The position numbers and the translations under genes were made by a program. Of a stretch of 64,000 nt of DNA, positions 48,326 to 61,348 are shown piece after piece (position 1 is the stretch's first letter; each line of letters starts with the position of its first letter). Origin of the DNA: Owenia fusiformis (lineage: Eukaryota; Annelida; Polychaeta; Sabellida; Oweniidae); assembly GCA_903813345.2 (NCBI GenBank), contig CAIIXF020000012.1:11948932-12012931 (forward strand). Reading direction: 5' to 3'. Below the pieces are notes generated by a model, which did no database searches, was not told the origin of the DNA, and saw only the letters and a list, made by a program, of their open reading frames with translations.

Positions 48326-48988
48326 TTTCGCGATCGGTCTTAAAAAATACCAACGTTAATAAATTAAAGTAAACTTCATTTATCGTATATATTTTGGCTC
48401 AATCTTTACACAAAAATATTTTTTCATATTTTCGTTTCCCATTACTAATGTCTATACTGTCGTTGCATCATAAATCGTCATTCGATTTAAGGAGAGAATT
48501 AAACAGGGATGTTTTGGTATTATGCAAGTGGGGAGAGATCTCTACTAAATTAATAGTTTTTAACTACAAAGTTCGTCACGGTCTAACCGACGACAAAGTG
48601 GTTCCGGTATTTCGCACTGGCAAATAGAATATACTACTTTATGTCAGAGTTCCGATATTAATCGTTTTTATGGATTATAGAGAATGAAATATTAGAAGAA
48701 CCCTCAGTATAACGCATGGCCTTGAAAAGGCTGTATTTGATATCATTGATTTACAGGGTGTTCAATAAATATGATGAATTTTGCCATAATCAATTAAAGA
48801 TTTTTGTATGATCGGTTGGTCACATTGCCACCTTGTAAACAACACCTCAAGTTTACTAGAGAAGAATTTTGAACAAATACGTACGGTAAAGAATAAGTTA
48901 AAGTATTTTTACCAGCTATTATCGAAAGCCCGAATACGAATCCTTCGCCCTAATGACTCCAGAAGCTCCAGGCTGATATTACATGTAT

Positions 48989-49122
48989 TAGGGAGTTTAA
49001 GCTTGCAATGTTTTTCACAACCTAAAAGTGAACGGAAAATATTGAAGTGATGCATTTGTATGGGCGATTGATCATGCGTATAGGTTGGCGTTTCGATTTT
49101 ATATGCAAGCTTAAACTCCCTA
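48989..49122. mobile_element. GGGAGTTTAAGCTTGCA MITE, copy 3 (cleanest)
   Basis: TAGGGAGTTTAAGCTTGCAA at the left and TTGCAAGCTTAAACTCCCTA-like sequence at the right form near-perfect TIRs of about 19 bp. The interior CGATTGATCATGCG and AACGGAAAATATT is shared with the other copies. Confidence 0.85.
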
Positions 49123-52043
49123 TTAAATGTAGACACATTCGGATCAATGTCAGTCATTAGTAAATGATATATTATTTTACGTATCTGAAGGCCATTCTTC
49201 AAATATTAATACTGTGATTAGTTCTCACACTATCATATATCGGAAAAGTGTCAACTGGAGGCATGATTTCCATCGAACATATCTCCATTTTATTGGGTAT
49301 CATTCTTGGTCGTGATTTTTCATCCATTAAACATCAATACTATGTAATATATCCTGTCAGTGAGACTACTGGAATTTGGAACATCCCAATACCACTGTGG
49401 ATACGTTCATAAATGGCCGAACTCAAATATATTAATATCAGTTACCGCAAGGACCAATCCACAAAGCGGTCAGAAGTCCGTTATTTATTTGCCACACGTT
49501 CATATTTTCAACTCTTTGTTCAATAATTTGTCAAAAATTGTAAAATGAAAACAAATATAATTTCTTCTCAGAATATCCTTAACTAATTCCTTTGAGCAAA
49601 CATGGTTCTTTCCGAAGTTGTCCTCTCTTCGTGTTACACCCTCTTGCACATACGTTTGGTAACTGGTATTTTTTTGGATTGCATGTTCAAGCTAGTTCAT
49701 GAATCGGATTTTAATCTGATTGCATCTTGAAGGTTAATTATATCAGTAGGCTGAAGAAATAAACTGGTTTAAAACAGTATGCACTTACACGAATCAGGAA
49801 TTTGATAAAGTTGCCAGGCTTTTAACAAGTAGTCCGAAAGAAAAAAGTCCGAAAGGAACTGGTCAGAAAGTAAACTTTCGGTTGCCGAACTTCCGGGAGG
49901 GAGTGTACACGTATACTCGTCATACGAGTGAATTTCATATATAATCCACTCGACTTTGTTTCTTTGGATCATTTTCGCCCTTTCCATCTATTGAATACAC
50001 GCATTTAGATTTGTTTGCAAACGCTAATAATAAAACTCCCAGAGTGCAACATCAACATTCTGTCCCATATATGGAGCTGTCGTATGTATTTGTGTTTGGC
50101 GTATTGATTTGTATTTGCACTATATTTTAAAACCGTGTTACATCTTTTCTAAATATTAACAATTCATGGTTCTCTGACTCTCATCAGTTCACTAATATCC
50201 ACCTGACAAATCCCACCAATCCCACCAGTAGCATGAAAGGGTAATCCTCGTGGCGTTTCCCAGGGATAATCCGGGATCAGATAGAGATAATTAGCTCTGC
50301 TGTTTTTTATTCTGTTTTGAAATGAAGCGTAGCCTTGGAATACAAAGAACTAATTTGTTTCGGCCGTACGCGCATTAGTATTTCGCATTGATTATATCTG
50401 GTAGAGAAATGGGTCAAAAGAGGCTTAACTGGATAAAGGGATGACTCCTCCGGGAGACAAATGATGAATTGATGTGGGCACTGAACTTTCGTCTTTCCGT
50501 CTACCTTACAAAAAGCAGACATTTTTAAAACCATTAAATGAACTAGTATACATGATTGGGCAATATGGAGGTTAATTGCTTTACGTTTTTAATAACTTGT
50601 GAATGAACGTGTAATATTCCCAGGGAAAACGTTCACTGTCTCAATTGCCTTTTCGGGGACCCGATTGCAACTTCTTTTCTTTGAAGTTTTTACACAGTTG
50701 GAAAGTAGATAGTATGAGGGACATGTACTAATCCCTAGATGATCATTATTTTACACGTCAACGTAAAAGTTCTCTTTAAAACCTGTACATTTACATTTCT
50801 ATCGCTAATACATTAAAACGTGTCAGACAAAAAGATGCAAATCATCACCATGCAAAATGTCACTACCTGCCATTTTTACAGATGCCGAATGCTGACCGCC
50901 GACACCGTCCACAGAAAACTTGGAGACTAGAACAATATGTCAACGATTGTGTCAACAAAAACGCAAATACGAATCGACCGACTTAAGACCTTCTTTGATA
51001 TCGACGAAATGCTTAAGTGACTCTACATAAGCACCCTATTTTGTTACGAAAGACTCTGTGGCCATATTTTGACAAACCTAGACAAGTGAACTTGACACAC
51101 GTGTAGACATTAGGCGAATAGACACGTCAATCAATGATATCGTGTTTACAGAAAAAACAGTTCATATAATAACACCTCAATATTTAAAGTGATCAATTCA
51201 CTTTGAATAAATAAATTGAAATTAATCCAAGCAATAGATAAATTATTACCATGAATAAACAAATTCAAATTGATATTATGATTGGAGTTTGTATACAAAC
51301 ATTGTACATGTTGACACTAGTAAGTAGAAACGCCATAATCCCCGAAAATATTAAGCTGTCATGTAAGGTTGCATCTGTTATCAATTGGACACGAAATGAA
51401 TAGAGATTTATACTTTAGATTACACAACTCTCATCCGAGGCTTTATCGGGATTAAAGCGTAAATAAGAAGGAAAAGGCCAATATATCAAAACAAAACAGC
51501 ACAACCGCCTAAACATCCTTCTTCAAAGAACTTCATTTATGCTTAAATTATACTTATAAAATATACTTGTAAAATACCTTTGCAGCAAGGATGGCCTATA
51601 AAGCAAAATCACATTCAAGCTGCTATATGCAGCCTTGGACAGGCCGTTTTAATTTTTAACTCAATCATGCGGGTCGACAAGAATTCTCTTTCTCTTTTTC
51701 TCTTTTACCTTTTTAAGAAGGTATGCTGTGTCCCCTAAACTGACAGCTCAACCCTTTCATTTTTCATACAGAATATGCGATAAGATAAATGTTAGTGAGA
51801 AGAACTTAAGAGGACTAGAAGTTCGCTAGTGATTTAGAGCGACGTGGAGATATTGTTTTAGGATAGTAATACGTCATTGTAGACAAATATTAACACATTG
51901 CATATTCAATCAATTAATCAAGTGTATTATATAATACAATTGAACCTGTCTATATCGCATTTACGATTATCCGGCCTGGGATTCAGCCTAGTGCTATTCT
52001 ATAATCCCTGGAGAGCCCTTCATGGACATATAGTTAAAGGCAG
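49123..52043. other. Non-coding stretch with degraded MITE fragments
   Basis: No gene recognised. It includes a fragment related to the 41806 element (about 50036-50085) and a degenerate GTCACCACC-family copy at about 50838-50955 (CATGCAAAATGTCACTACC to GAACAATATGTCAAC). Confidence 0.45.
50838..50955. mobile_element. GTCACCACC-family MITE, degenerate copy F
   Basis: Shares ATGCAAAATGTCACTACCTG, GCCGACACCGTCCACAGAAA and the AACAATATGTC end with the copy at 21531-21690. It lies outside the giant element and is more diverged than the copies inside it. Confidence 0.6.
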
Positions 52044-52394
52044 AATTAGATTAGAGGTCGCAACGGTACTGAAAACCAGTACCGGTAACCGTCACGCTAA
52101 TAACCGTACCGTTACCGAAATACCGGTAAAAATATGTAAAATAATATGCCAATGCGCTGCCATCCCCACTTTGTTCCTAACTCTCTCCGTAGCTTCTCAA
52201 GTATATGCATACATGGTGCAAGACCGATTTGAACACATACTGATTACTGATGAACTTCACGAAATAGTATGTAACTATCTTACGAATCAATAAATGTATT
52301 TTTAGTTTTAAATTAAATGTATTACACATTTCAAACCATTCTCAACTGTAATCAATAGCAAACGACGTGCAGTATATATGGGGGTGGGGTAGGT

Positions 52395-52800
52395 ATAATA
52401 GATTTAATTGACTGTCTTGAGTTCTGGAAAGTAAACGGAGGAAAACATCCTGATGTGGCGAGTTTGGCTGAAACATATCATGCTATTCCTGCGTCATCCA
52501 TGTCAAATGGACGCCAGTTCAGTGCAGCAGGCAACACCCTCATTTAAAAACGGGCACGACTTCAACCTGAGGTTGTCAATGCCTTGTTGTTCGTAAATGA
52601 CTATTACAAATATAATCCAGTTTCTGGATCTGACGTTGACACTACAACTACACCGGAACTGCCAAACATAACTACCAACCAAATCTGAGCCTGAGCATGA
52701 AGCTACTACACCCGAACTGCCAAACATGGACATCACACCTGAACTGCCAAACATGGAAATCACATCTGAACTGCCAAACATGGACATCTAAATGTCTATG
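52395..52800 (+). pseudogene. hAT transposase C-terminal fragment (broken)
   Basis: The frame through 52410 reads DCLEFWKVNGGKHPDVAS, LAETYHAIPASSMSNGRQFS and AAGNTLI. It then hits TAA at 52545-52547 and continues with KRARLQPEVVNALLFVNDYY. This is the hAT C-terminal dimerisation region (W..N...HP.LA..A..Y..IPASS...R.FS.AGN..), with a stop where a lysine codon is usual. Catalytic and BED regions are missing. The distal part runs into a 27-bp minisatellite. Confidence 0.85.
52648..52791. repeat. 27-bp coding-like minisatellite at the end of the hAT remnant
   Basis: GAACTGCCAAACATGGACATC with a 6-bp spacer repeats at 27-bp spacing (GAACTGCC at 52714, 52741 and 52768), with an earlier diverged unit near 52656. 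In one frame it reads TPELPNM-D/E-I. The expansion lies just after the transposase C-terminal domain. Confidence 0.8.
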
Positions 52801-53212
52801 TAAATGTACGCATATTGAAAGTGGAAATTTAACGAAATAATTAAAAAAACGACGCGTCTTATATTTCCCCGGGGATTATCGTCGGTTAACCGGTTAATAA
52901 TTTCAATACCGGTAAATGCTCAATTCCGTACCGAAACCGTATAACCGGAATTACCGTCAGCCTCTAAATTAGATATAAAGGGTGTGAAAAATTACATCTC
53001 AAAAATATTTCCAATAAGATCCAAGAATGGGAGGGGGGCGGGGTGGGCAAACCCAAAACTAGATATATTTAGTTTCCTTTCATACATTGAACTTTTGATG
53101 CTTCCCCTTATCTATTTAGTTTGAAAACGCAATTCAAAACAGAAAAATGCAGAAAATAGCACACATTTCTAGAAATAATTTCATCAATATCAACGACGCA
53201 GTTTATATGAAT

Positions 53213-53285
53213 GGGCGCATGGCGCAATGGACAACGCGTCTGCCTACGGAGCAGAAGATTCCAGGTTCGAGTCCTGGTGCGCTCG
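53213..53285 (+). tRNA. tRNA-Arg (anticodon ACG)
   Basis: 73 nt, intronless cloverleaf. The acceptor GGGCGCA pairs with TGCGCTC (one G-U) and is followed by discriminator G. The D arm is GCGC..GCGT-type. The anticodon stem TCTGC/GCAGA encloses loop CTACGGA, giving anticodon ACG. The T arm is CCAGG-TTCGAGT-CCTGG. A-box (TGGCGCAATGG) and B-box (GGTTCGAGTCC) promoter elements are intact. It would read CGU, and after A-to-I editing CGC and CGA, arginine codons. No clear T-run terminator was checked beyond TATCGTTTGATTATTTTCTT downstream. Confidence 0.93.
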
Positions 53286-55899
53286 TATCGTTTGATTATT
53301 TTCTTCATTGCCCTTGAATTCGGACTACAGCCCTCATTCAAACTCTTGAAATAATACATGCACGTTTTAGAAAAGTCATCCAAAAGTGAGCCCACCCTTT
53401 CATAAATAGAGACCAAAGAGATAAAAGTGGTTCATTGTGGTGTTTTGCTTCTTTATTCATTAAATTCAAATATATTCGATATATGAAATATTAATATTCG
53501 CTAAATCATTTTTCCATTCGGTAAAAACGTTTATATGTTTGTTACAGCAAATTAAGTTTTCAAAATAACATATTTCACTCGCTAAATGATATGTTTTTTT
53601 GCGTAAATTGTCATGGTATTCCTTAAGGGTAACACATTATATGCACAATATTGAATTTCTATTTGAACTCTACCGAAATAAGTTTGCCTATATTTACCAA
53701 ATGGTTTATTTTTCTACGACATAGTTTATGCATTTTACCGAAAGCTAATTTGCTATTTACCGAATGCAATGAAGTAATATTCGATAACTTTCGTTGTTGT
53801 TTGATATTTTGTCACGTGACCTCGAGATTTGCAAAATGGCCGCGCAGCTATTCTACATCGTTCAAATATATCACGTGACTGAAAGTCTCGTAGTATGAAT
53901 AGAATATTGTTCTTAAATTGTGCGATGACTTGGATCCATCTATAATGACCATTCAACCACAAATGATCTCAACAGAAGTGAAACCTAAATCCTTTGATTT
54001 GACCTAGAATACAATCAGGTTAGGTTGAGCACATCACGTGAACCCGCAAATTGATCAAAAGTACTAAAGAAGTATGAAACAATGCGCGCTTGCTTGAATA
54101 CGCGTCTAAGTGCCATGGGAGAATATTTATTTGAACATGGGACCACTTCTAGTAAGGCTTCCGAGAAGGTCTTCATCTTCTTAATCTAGCCCCATAAAGA
54201 AAACATAGCTAGCTCAAGTAAATGAACGTAAAATGTCTAAATCTTGCGAGTTAGAATGTATGGAGGTAGTACCTACACTATAGAAACAACGGTAAACAAC
54301 CTAAAGATTACTATATTTCAATATTATAAATATGTATGTAAATGCTAAAGAAGGACGTAATTAGAGTTTCATGAAAGAAAGACATGATAGGATCGTCTAG
54401 TAACGGCACAGACCTTCTCAATTACAGCGACGCATTACACTAATAGATAAACACACATGTTTGTGGAGTGATGTTGCAGTTAGATAGCTGGATATAACTA
54501 GATAAATGGCTAGAAATCTATCTATGAAATATTTCTACGTAAAATTGCAATATTTCCCAGAATAAGATGTGATATATCAATTATTTGGTATCGTTTGCTG
54601 AACTCGTTTCTCAATGGTTGCTAAACTCGGTTAGGAATATCAACAGAAACTTCGGGTTTATGGAAAGTCTTTTTAGGTGGACTTTTCGTTGTGAATTTAA
54701 TTGACTAGCGAAGTTATAACATCACAGCGTAAAATTATGCTAATAAACATTTTGCATTAAGCATTAAACAAATAGTTAAGTGCTCTATTTCTACAACTTA
54801 TTTGAGCGAAAATAATCATCTTTAATCATGACAAAGAAAAACATATTTTCTAACGTGCCATAATATGAACTCAGAAATATTACTCATTAGTATTTCAGAC
54901 ATCGTTACACTGTTATTTAAATCTTAGTTTTGGATATTGGATTTGTTTCATGGTGACAGATTTCGTTTTTTGGTATTCTTATCTGTCCATTCCGTAAAAA
55001 GTACATATTTATGTTCCAATTTAATATACGATATCCTTTTAGAACCCAACTTCTTCGGATTCATATACAGGTCCAGTTGTTTAAAAATACATACGTCTAC
55101 ATTTTGATAAACGTACAGTCTAATAATTAACTAATTCTCACTCCCCATTGATCTGGACATAACGTATTGAGATCTACAGCAATATCACAGTTCTACACAT
55201 AAGTTCACCAGAAACGAGGAACTAATTACGAATTTGACACATTAGTTCCGGTAATGTGGCACAAACAGCCCCTTAGTGCAATTACGAATGCGGTGGACAA
55301 CGGATGGTGTAATGATATATTTAGTAATCGCTCTTGTCTTAAATAAAACTTAAATTAGCAGTAGACCCCGCCATTTTGATCGTCTGTTTAGCAAAATTAC
55401 ATCTTATAAATGACGTGCAAGGAGGCTTATGGGCTTCAGTCTTTTTATGTTCGAAATTCACAATTGTTTCTGAACAATTTCAATCTGAGAGAAATGCATC
55501 TTCAAATTAATTTGACCAGGGAGGGCTCGCGGAAGATTATGATCAGTTCCTTGGTAGTTTGAATACAGAGCGATGTAATGACAAAGCAGGCACCGTTAAA
55601 CATATTTTTGATTTGAACAAGGCCAACCGACAATGTGTTGTGTCAGTTGTAAGGGATGTACTAGATGTCTATACTCTAGGGATACTACTGACAATGCCTT
55701 TGGATGTTACATTTGACAGCTTCTAATTGGGCCAACTAATTAGTCTTTTGAGAGTTGAGAACTTTGTGTGGTACTTACTTATTTTAATTGACTTGTGTCA
55801 TGTTTGCCGTTTTTTACATGTAAATCGTACATCTGATCGAGAGGGTGATCTGATTTGTCTTAGGTTTTCATTTGTTCATAGAGTCGCAAGTTAGGTTGC
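53286..55899. other. Non-coding stretch
   Basis: No gene recognised and no repeat with identifiable ends. The short frames are not supported by domain content or splice structure. Confidence 0.45.
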
Positions 55900-56090
55900 T
55901 CTTTTTATGTCACCAAAAACAGTGGGGACAAGTGGGGACATTTTCAACATTTTTGTGGACGGTGCTCGGCGGTTGGCGTTCAAATCTGACTAAATATTTG
56001 AAAGTTGACTTTTGGTTGACCTTCACCTGTAACAATTGTTTCACTTTTGTAACACTTTGCATGTGATGACAGTGTCATTTTAATGCATTG
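55900..56090. mobile_element. GTCACCACC-family MITE, degenerate copy G
   Basis: TTTTTATGTCACCAAAAACA at the start, CGGTGCTCGGCGGTTGGCGT in the middle, and GTGATGACAGTGTCATTTTA with ATGCATTGTT at the end match the family layout with heavy decay. Confidence 0.6.
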
Positions 56091-58737
56091 TTTTATTTAA
56101 TTCTACCTCGCATGTAATCTAATATCTACTTGGACTTGACTTTTGGTTGTCAGCGGTGCCAATAAACTGATTTAAAAAAATAAAAGTTTAATTATATCAT
56201 AAACATGCACGATATTTTTCAATGTCTTGAATAACTTTTAAGACTAACTTGTCTCTGTGACTACCAAGAATGTTAAACACATCTGTTTATTTAGACTTGT
56301 CGCAGAACTTCGAGCACCGTCCTTGATTTTTTTAAATAACTCGTATTTGGTTATAAGAAGTCTTCCCATTGGTGTACGGCTAGCTTTAGACTACTTAAAC
56401 GTGTTCTTGATTGGTTTTCTGACGTCTTAAACTTTCAGGACTTAAAGTTAGATTCAGAGTACTTAACTATACTTCAGGACGACTTTAAACAGTAAACAGT
56501 CAAAATACATACGAAGACTTACATTTGGTTATCAAATTAATTAAAGCGTGATTTTGTGCTGTTTACACATGATTTGGCATCCACTTACCAAAGAATCAAT
56601 GAGTGTACGAAAGTGCTAGTTTGTTGGAATCGGACGTGATTTATCACCACGATGGGGTCAATAGGCCGGCAATGGAATAAAGAGGCAAATCATTTAATCA
56701 TATAAAAGTGTAGTCGCGTATATTGCCGTCTAGTGGATATACTTATTCTTGAGATTGATCGGGCAATTCAAATTCATAAATGTGGCACCAGAAAAACAGT
56801 TTGTCAAACTGTTTCCCTGTTTGGCACCTTATGAGCAGTCATACAGGCCGATTAGAGCTGTTTATACCACCACGGGTTTTCTATTGCTGATCAAGTCGAG
56901 ATACAAATGAGAAAAATATCTCTTTCGATCCTCAATGGTCATATTTAGAAACACGTTGCTTTGATGAGGACGATTTGTATTTAATTTAGTGTGTTTTCAG
57001 GATCCTTATAGCGGCCGGTTGCGTAATCCCCGGGGATCATGTAACGTCCAATTGAGGGTTGGTAATGTATCTAAAGCTGTTTTACATTGACATAACTAGA
57101 TTAATCACGGTAGTTTGAGGCATTTAAGGTTTTTATTCTCAAATCAGCTTGCAATGTGCATTTTTACTAATATCGATAAAAATGTTATTTTTCTGTTTTG
57201 CGCAGATTACGGTTAGTGGGACATGATTCTGCAAGTGGATGCTATCTCAACAGAATCCGATATCTCATCAATGTGTATCAACCGTTTACTAAGCTGTCAC
57301 GAGTAGAGTAGAGATACGCCCGTTGTCATACCACAGGAATAATTTAGAATCAATCGGATCCGTTGCGTGAATATGCCTAAAATATCATATAACATTGAAA
57401 TTAGATAACGACTTCGAAAACATTTAAAGGAAGATATCCAATCACGTTGTTATTTACATACTAAAGGATTTCATTTTTAAAACAAGAATTGCCCAGTTGG
57501 TCTGAATTTTCTACCCTGCGCGCAGAGTCTAATCATAAACTAAAGTGTACAATTAAAGGGACGAACTTTTCACGCCTTTTATTTCAAAATCCCGACTTCG
57601 ATACTCGAAATAAACCCATGCTAAAATATGTAATTTGATATGAAGTATGCAGGGCTAGAATATGAGAAAACCCAGGCTGGAATTCCGATTACATAATAAA
57701 GGAATTTTGATCTTTGATTACACAGATACAAAGCGTAAGGAATGCAGCATGTCATAATCCAACGATGAAAAATGTGAAGAAAGTCATAATTTAACCGATC
57801 ATCCTCATAAATCGGAATCTTCTTTCCGATCAGATCAAGTTAATATCCGCATAGGAAGCTATTCTCTTTAGGTTAGCGTGATCTTTTCAACAGTTTGAAA
57901 CAATAGGGCGAGGTATTCCCAAGCAAACACTTTTTTCTTTATCATTATTTTTTCTTTATTAATTATTTATTGTCAATTATCGGAAACAATTTTGACTCCT
58001 CTTGATATTTTTACATTTTGTATTTGTGATTATGTTTCGTTTTTTATTTAAACCTATACTATCTTTAAAAAGCAAAGTTTTTCATGTATTCCATGGAACT
58101 TAGATTTTTTCCCATTTTTCTATAAACTTGGTAATCATATATTGTTTGAGAGATTTTCTACCGATTTTGCCCTATGAATCTTTACATTTGATAGATATGC
58201 ATTGGAGAGAGTGTATTTCCGATCATGGCAAAGAATGCATCGTTATATCAATTGTGCGTTTTGGAAATATTCATTGTAATTGTTTGAATTGTTCACTGCA
58301 ACTTTGCCTTTTTCTTGGAATAATTTTATACTATACTTACTGTATAAAGTACATGTGTATCACTAAACTATGAAAGCTGACTAGACGTTCAAATGCATCA
58401 AGGGGAACATGTAGCTTTAGAAATAGGTTATGGTGATCCAGTTTGTTTTGTTGATGCCTTGTTTATTTATAGCGTGTCAATGCGGTTGTCAGTACAGGTA
58501 TTTTATTGTTCAATTGTTATGAATATATTTATAATTTATCATGGGATATAGGCATCAATGATTTATGGCAAAGCTTTGAGATTTGACAGCTTACACGGCA
58601 GAAGGTGTCAACAATTTATCCTCATACTGAAACAGTCCTGGAGTGGCAATTATCTAAAATGTTACAAAAACCCTACTCAAACGAACAGGTATTAAAACAT
58701 GAATTGAAGTCTAAATCGCCTTATCAAACTATTTCCA
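56091..58737. other. Non-coding stretch upstream of the potassium channel exon
   Basis: Nothing recognised. It may contain the promoter and an untranslated first exon of the channel gene, but I cannot locate a start site. Confidence 0.4.
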
Positions 58738-58751
58738 GATAGTGGTGACTG

Positions 58752-59352
58752 ATGGGTAACAAGAGCAGTTCATGCCGGGAACGCTCGAGGTGCTGTGCCT
58801 GCTGTCGCAATGTACCACCTGACGACACTCCCACACATGCATTGGATAAGAACTTGGAGAACCCGGATGTTGATGACCCCGGGGAAGAAGACCCGGATGA
58901 AACAACTCCGGCAATGGCGCAAACAATATCAGACAAATCAGCAACGCGGATCCGTCGATCTAGACAATGTAAAACATGCTGCAAAAAATTCACAGCATTT
59001 CTATTCTCTCATATCGGACTTATGTGCTTAGTAGTCGCCTACTCAATATTTGGCGGCTTCATTTTCATGTCACTAGAATCTCCCCAGGAAGAACTTGTAA
59101 GCCATGGGGTACATAAAACTCGAAAACTATATGTCGAGAGACTATGGAATTTGACAGAACGATTAAATATATTATATAAGAAAAACTGGAGTCTAATGGC
59201 AGATGATGTTATGAAGGACTTCCAAGAAGAGATTAGGGTAGCAGTGAAATATGATGGCTGGGACGGGCAGTCAGATGGAAAGGACAGTGGGGAAAGACAG
59301 TGGACTTTTGCTGGCGCCCTGTTATATTCTATCACCGTGATAACCACCATAG
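58752..59352 (+). CDS. Two-pore-domain (K2P) potassium channel, first coding exon (partial)
   Basis: ATG at 58752 opens 200 codons plus one base, ending at a G|GTATGT donor (59353). Residues about 82-108 are the first membrane segment (LFSHIGLMCLVVAYSIFGGF). An extracellular cap-like stretch follows, with a glycosylation sequon NLT, then the pore helix and start of the first selectivity filter (WTFAGALLYSITVITTIG, 184-201). The split inside TIG|YG after one base of the Gly codon is a position I recall as conserved in K2P genes. K2P channels carry background potassium current across the plasma membrane. The N-terminus, MGNKSSS then CCACC, fits N-myristoylation plus possible palmitoylation. The closest type is the TWIK/KCNK18-like invertebrate group, subtype uncertain. 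An acceptor, TATTTCCAG|A, 14 bp upstream suggests a 5' non-coding exon. Later exons are not in the window. Confidence 0.85.
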
Positions 59353-61219
59353 GTATGTACCAGTATAGTCCTGCTTGCGTTTGATCTTTGGTTAATCCGC
59401 ATGGTGCTGCAATAACAGGAAAAAATGAAAGGCAGCACCGGATATCTAAATTCTATTTCAATTTAATGCTTGAATGTCATACTTTGAATGTTCATTGTCT
59501 AAAAATTACCCAGTGGCATTCTTCTCAGCTCATCTTGTACACGCGACTCCTTTCAGATCACATGCAACTTTTCCACACATTGATAACTCACAGTGGGAAG
59601 TCATTACAATCAATGGAACTGATATAAAGCCATCGCAATTTGAAGAGTCTGTCGAAAAAGCCCCCTATAAAAGCTCCCCAAAGCTTCTTCCACTTTGCCC
59701 TATTTGCATGACAATGGGTCGACAATTCCATATCAATAATTTAAAATACGGAACTTGGAGAAGGAACTTGTCTACTGTTCGGTCTTTTGGGCTCTTTTGA
59801 AACTTAACATATCAATCAATTATAAATCAAAAGATTTGCGCAAGAAATTATTAATCGCAAAACGATAGCTGTAATATCACACTCGTGTCTGATAGGTTAT
59901 TAATCTATTTTTGAATTGCGTAATTCTTTCATGTACAAAGCCTGCTCTTATCAAGAGTACTTTTTATCATGAAAGTTTCAATCCACAGAGCAATATTTCC
60001 TAATAACCAAGGCTTTTTGACTTACGATCAAACTAACAAACTTCTTCGGTTTATGGCAGTCAATTCGTTTCAACTCTCGTAAGCGCTACCAGTAAATCTT
60101 TTGGAACCTGTTCTCAGATTACTTAAGTTCACATTTAATGGACACAAGAAACATAGCAAAGGAAAGAGTTAATAGAGTCCTTGCAATAAATGTTCAAGAC
60201 ACCTGACTTTGGCGCATTAATATGTCGGAACTTGTTGCTTTATTTCTTCCAGAGCTAGTAACTCATTCACAAATGTTTCACTTTTCGTATCCACTTTACT
60301 ATGTTCGCTAGTTTCGAATTCCTCATATATTAGACTTTCATAAAGCACACTTACGGAGATTCGAAGCGTATAAAATAATGTGTGATTTCAGAAGGAAATT
60401 CTGCTTATTTTTAGGAGAATTGAGTGACGTATTTCTACCTATATTAGCTCTTCAACAAGAACGGCCCTCGTATTGTAGTTGGCAAATGTCAAAGCTGACA
60501 TTGTTTCCCCAATAAATATTGAATCCCTAATCAAGCTTTGTTGCCAAATCTAACTTAATTGCTCATTTCATCAAGCGTTGATACTTCAAAAATCATGAAC
60601 CCATATTCAAGTCTTGTTATAAACGCACTCTATGTTGTTACTTTAATCAAACTTCGTCACTCAAATCAAGTTTAGTTACTTAATAATCCAGCTCCGAGGA
60701 AATCCAATAAATCAAGCAGAATCTGATTTACTTGAGATAAATCTTTCAGCTTGGGTATTCCATCAATCATGGACTTAGCAAGGGTGACAAGAATTACTAC
60801 AGAAAGTGTCAACACAGAAATGGACTTTTTGATCCTAACACAGTTTAATTAGGGTTGTCACTAATTCACATGGCATCTTGAATACTACATGATTGAATAC
60901 TACTCTCCCAAACGATCAAATGGCGAAGCTAATTTGTCTAAAATGTTCTCAAAATCGTCTTGAATAATTAAAGTGGTATGGTCACTGCGAAGTATTTCAT
61001 GCACTATTGAAACTCGATCAAAGAAATCAGTTCTAAACTCATGAATGTTGTGCGGTAATGTTATACAAGTATAGCCAGAGATTATTCCGAGCCATTCAAA
61101 ATTTGACCAGGGGCTAATGAAAATGGGGTAATTTGACATTGCTTGTTTCATCACTGGTTAGGATTTTATGATGTGTTTTATAAAAAACAAGTGATATCAT
61201 GTTTCGTGATAATAGCTAA

Positions 61220-61348
61220 TAGGGGGTTTAAGCTGCATATAAAATCGAAACTTTTACGCATGACCAATCGCGCCCATACGAATGCATCGTTTAAATATTT
61301 TCCGTTCACGTTTAGGATGTGAAAAACATTGCAAGCTTAAACTCCCTA
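61220..61348. mobile_element. GGGAGTTTAAGCTTGCA MITE, copy 4
   Basis: TAGGGGGTTTAAGCTGCATA at the left and GCAAGCTTAAACTCCCTA at the right. ATGACCAATCGCGCCCAT inside matches copy 1, same orientation. It lies in the K2P intron. Confidence 0.8.

Larger units (their letters stand above)
52044..52974 (+). mobile_element. hAT element remnant with 8-bp target duplication
   Basis: AATTAGAT flanks both sides (52044-52051, 52967-52974). The element, 52052-52966, has short ends TAGAGG..G..ACGGTA with CCGGT-rich subterminal repeats (ACCGGTAACCG, TACCGGTAAA, TAACCGG). The plus strand encodes a transposase C-terminus. An 8-bp duplication and a hAT dimerisation domain together identify a hAT superfamily member, internally deleted to 915 bp. 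Confidence 0.9.

Noticed and set aside
51898-52293. 131-codon plus-strand open frame entering the hAT element
   Set aside because: It crosses the target duplication and the CCGGT-rich hAT end, so it is a chance fusion of flank and transposon.
52648-52791. Regular 27-bp repeats as a CRISPR-like array
   Set aside because: Units are contiguous without unique spacers, sit in a eukaryotic transposon remnant and read as peptide repeats.
59388-59800. Open frames downstream of the K2P exon as further channel exons
   Set aside because: They lack the YG continuation of the filter, membrane segments and matching acceptor phase.
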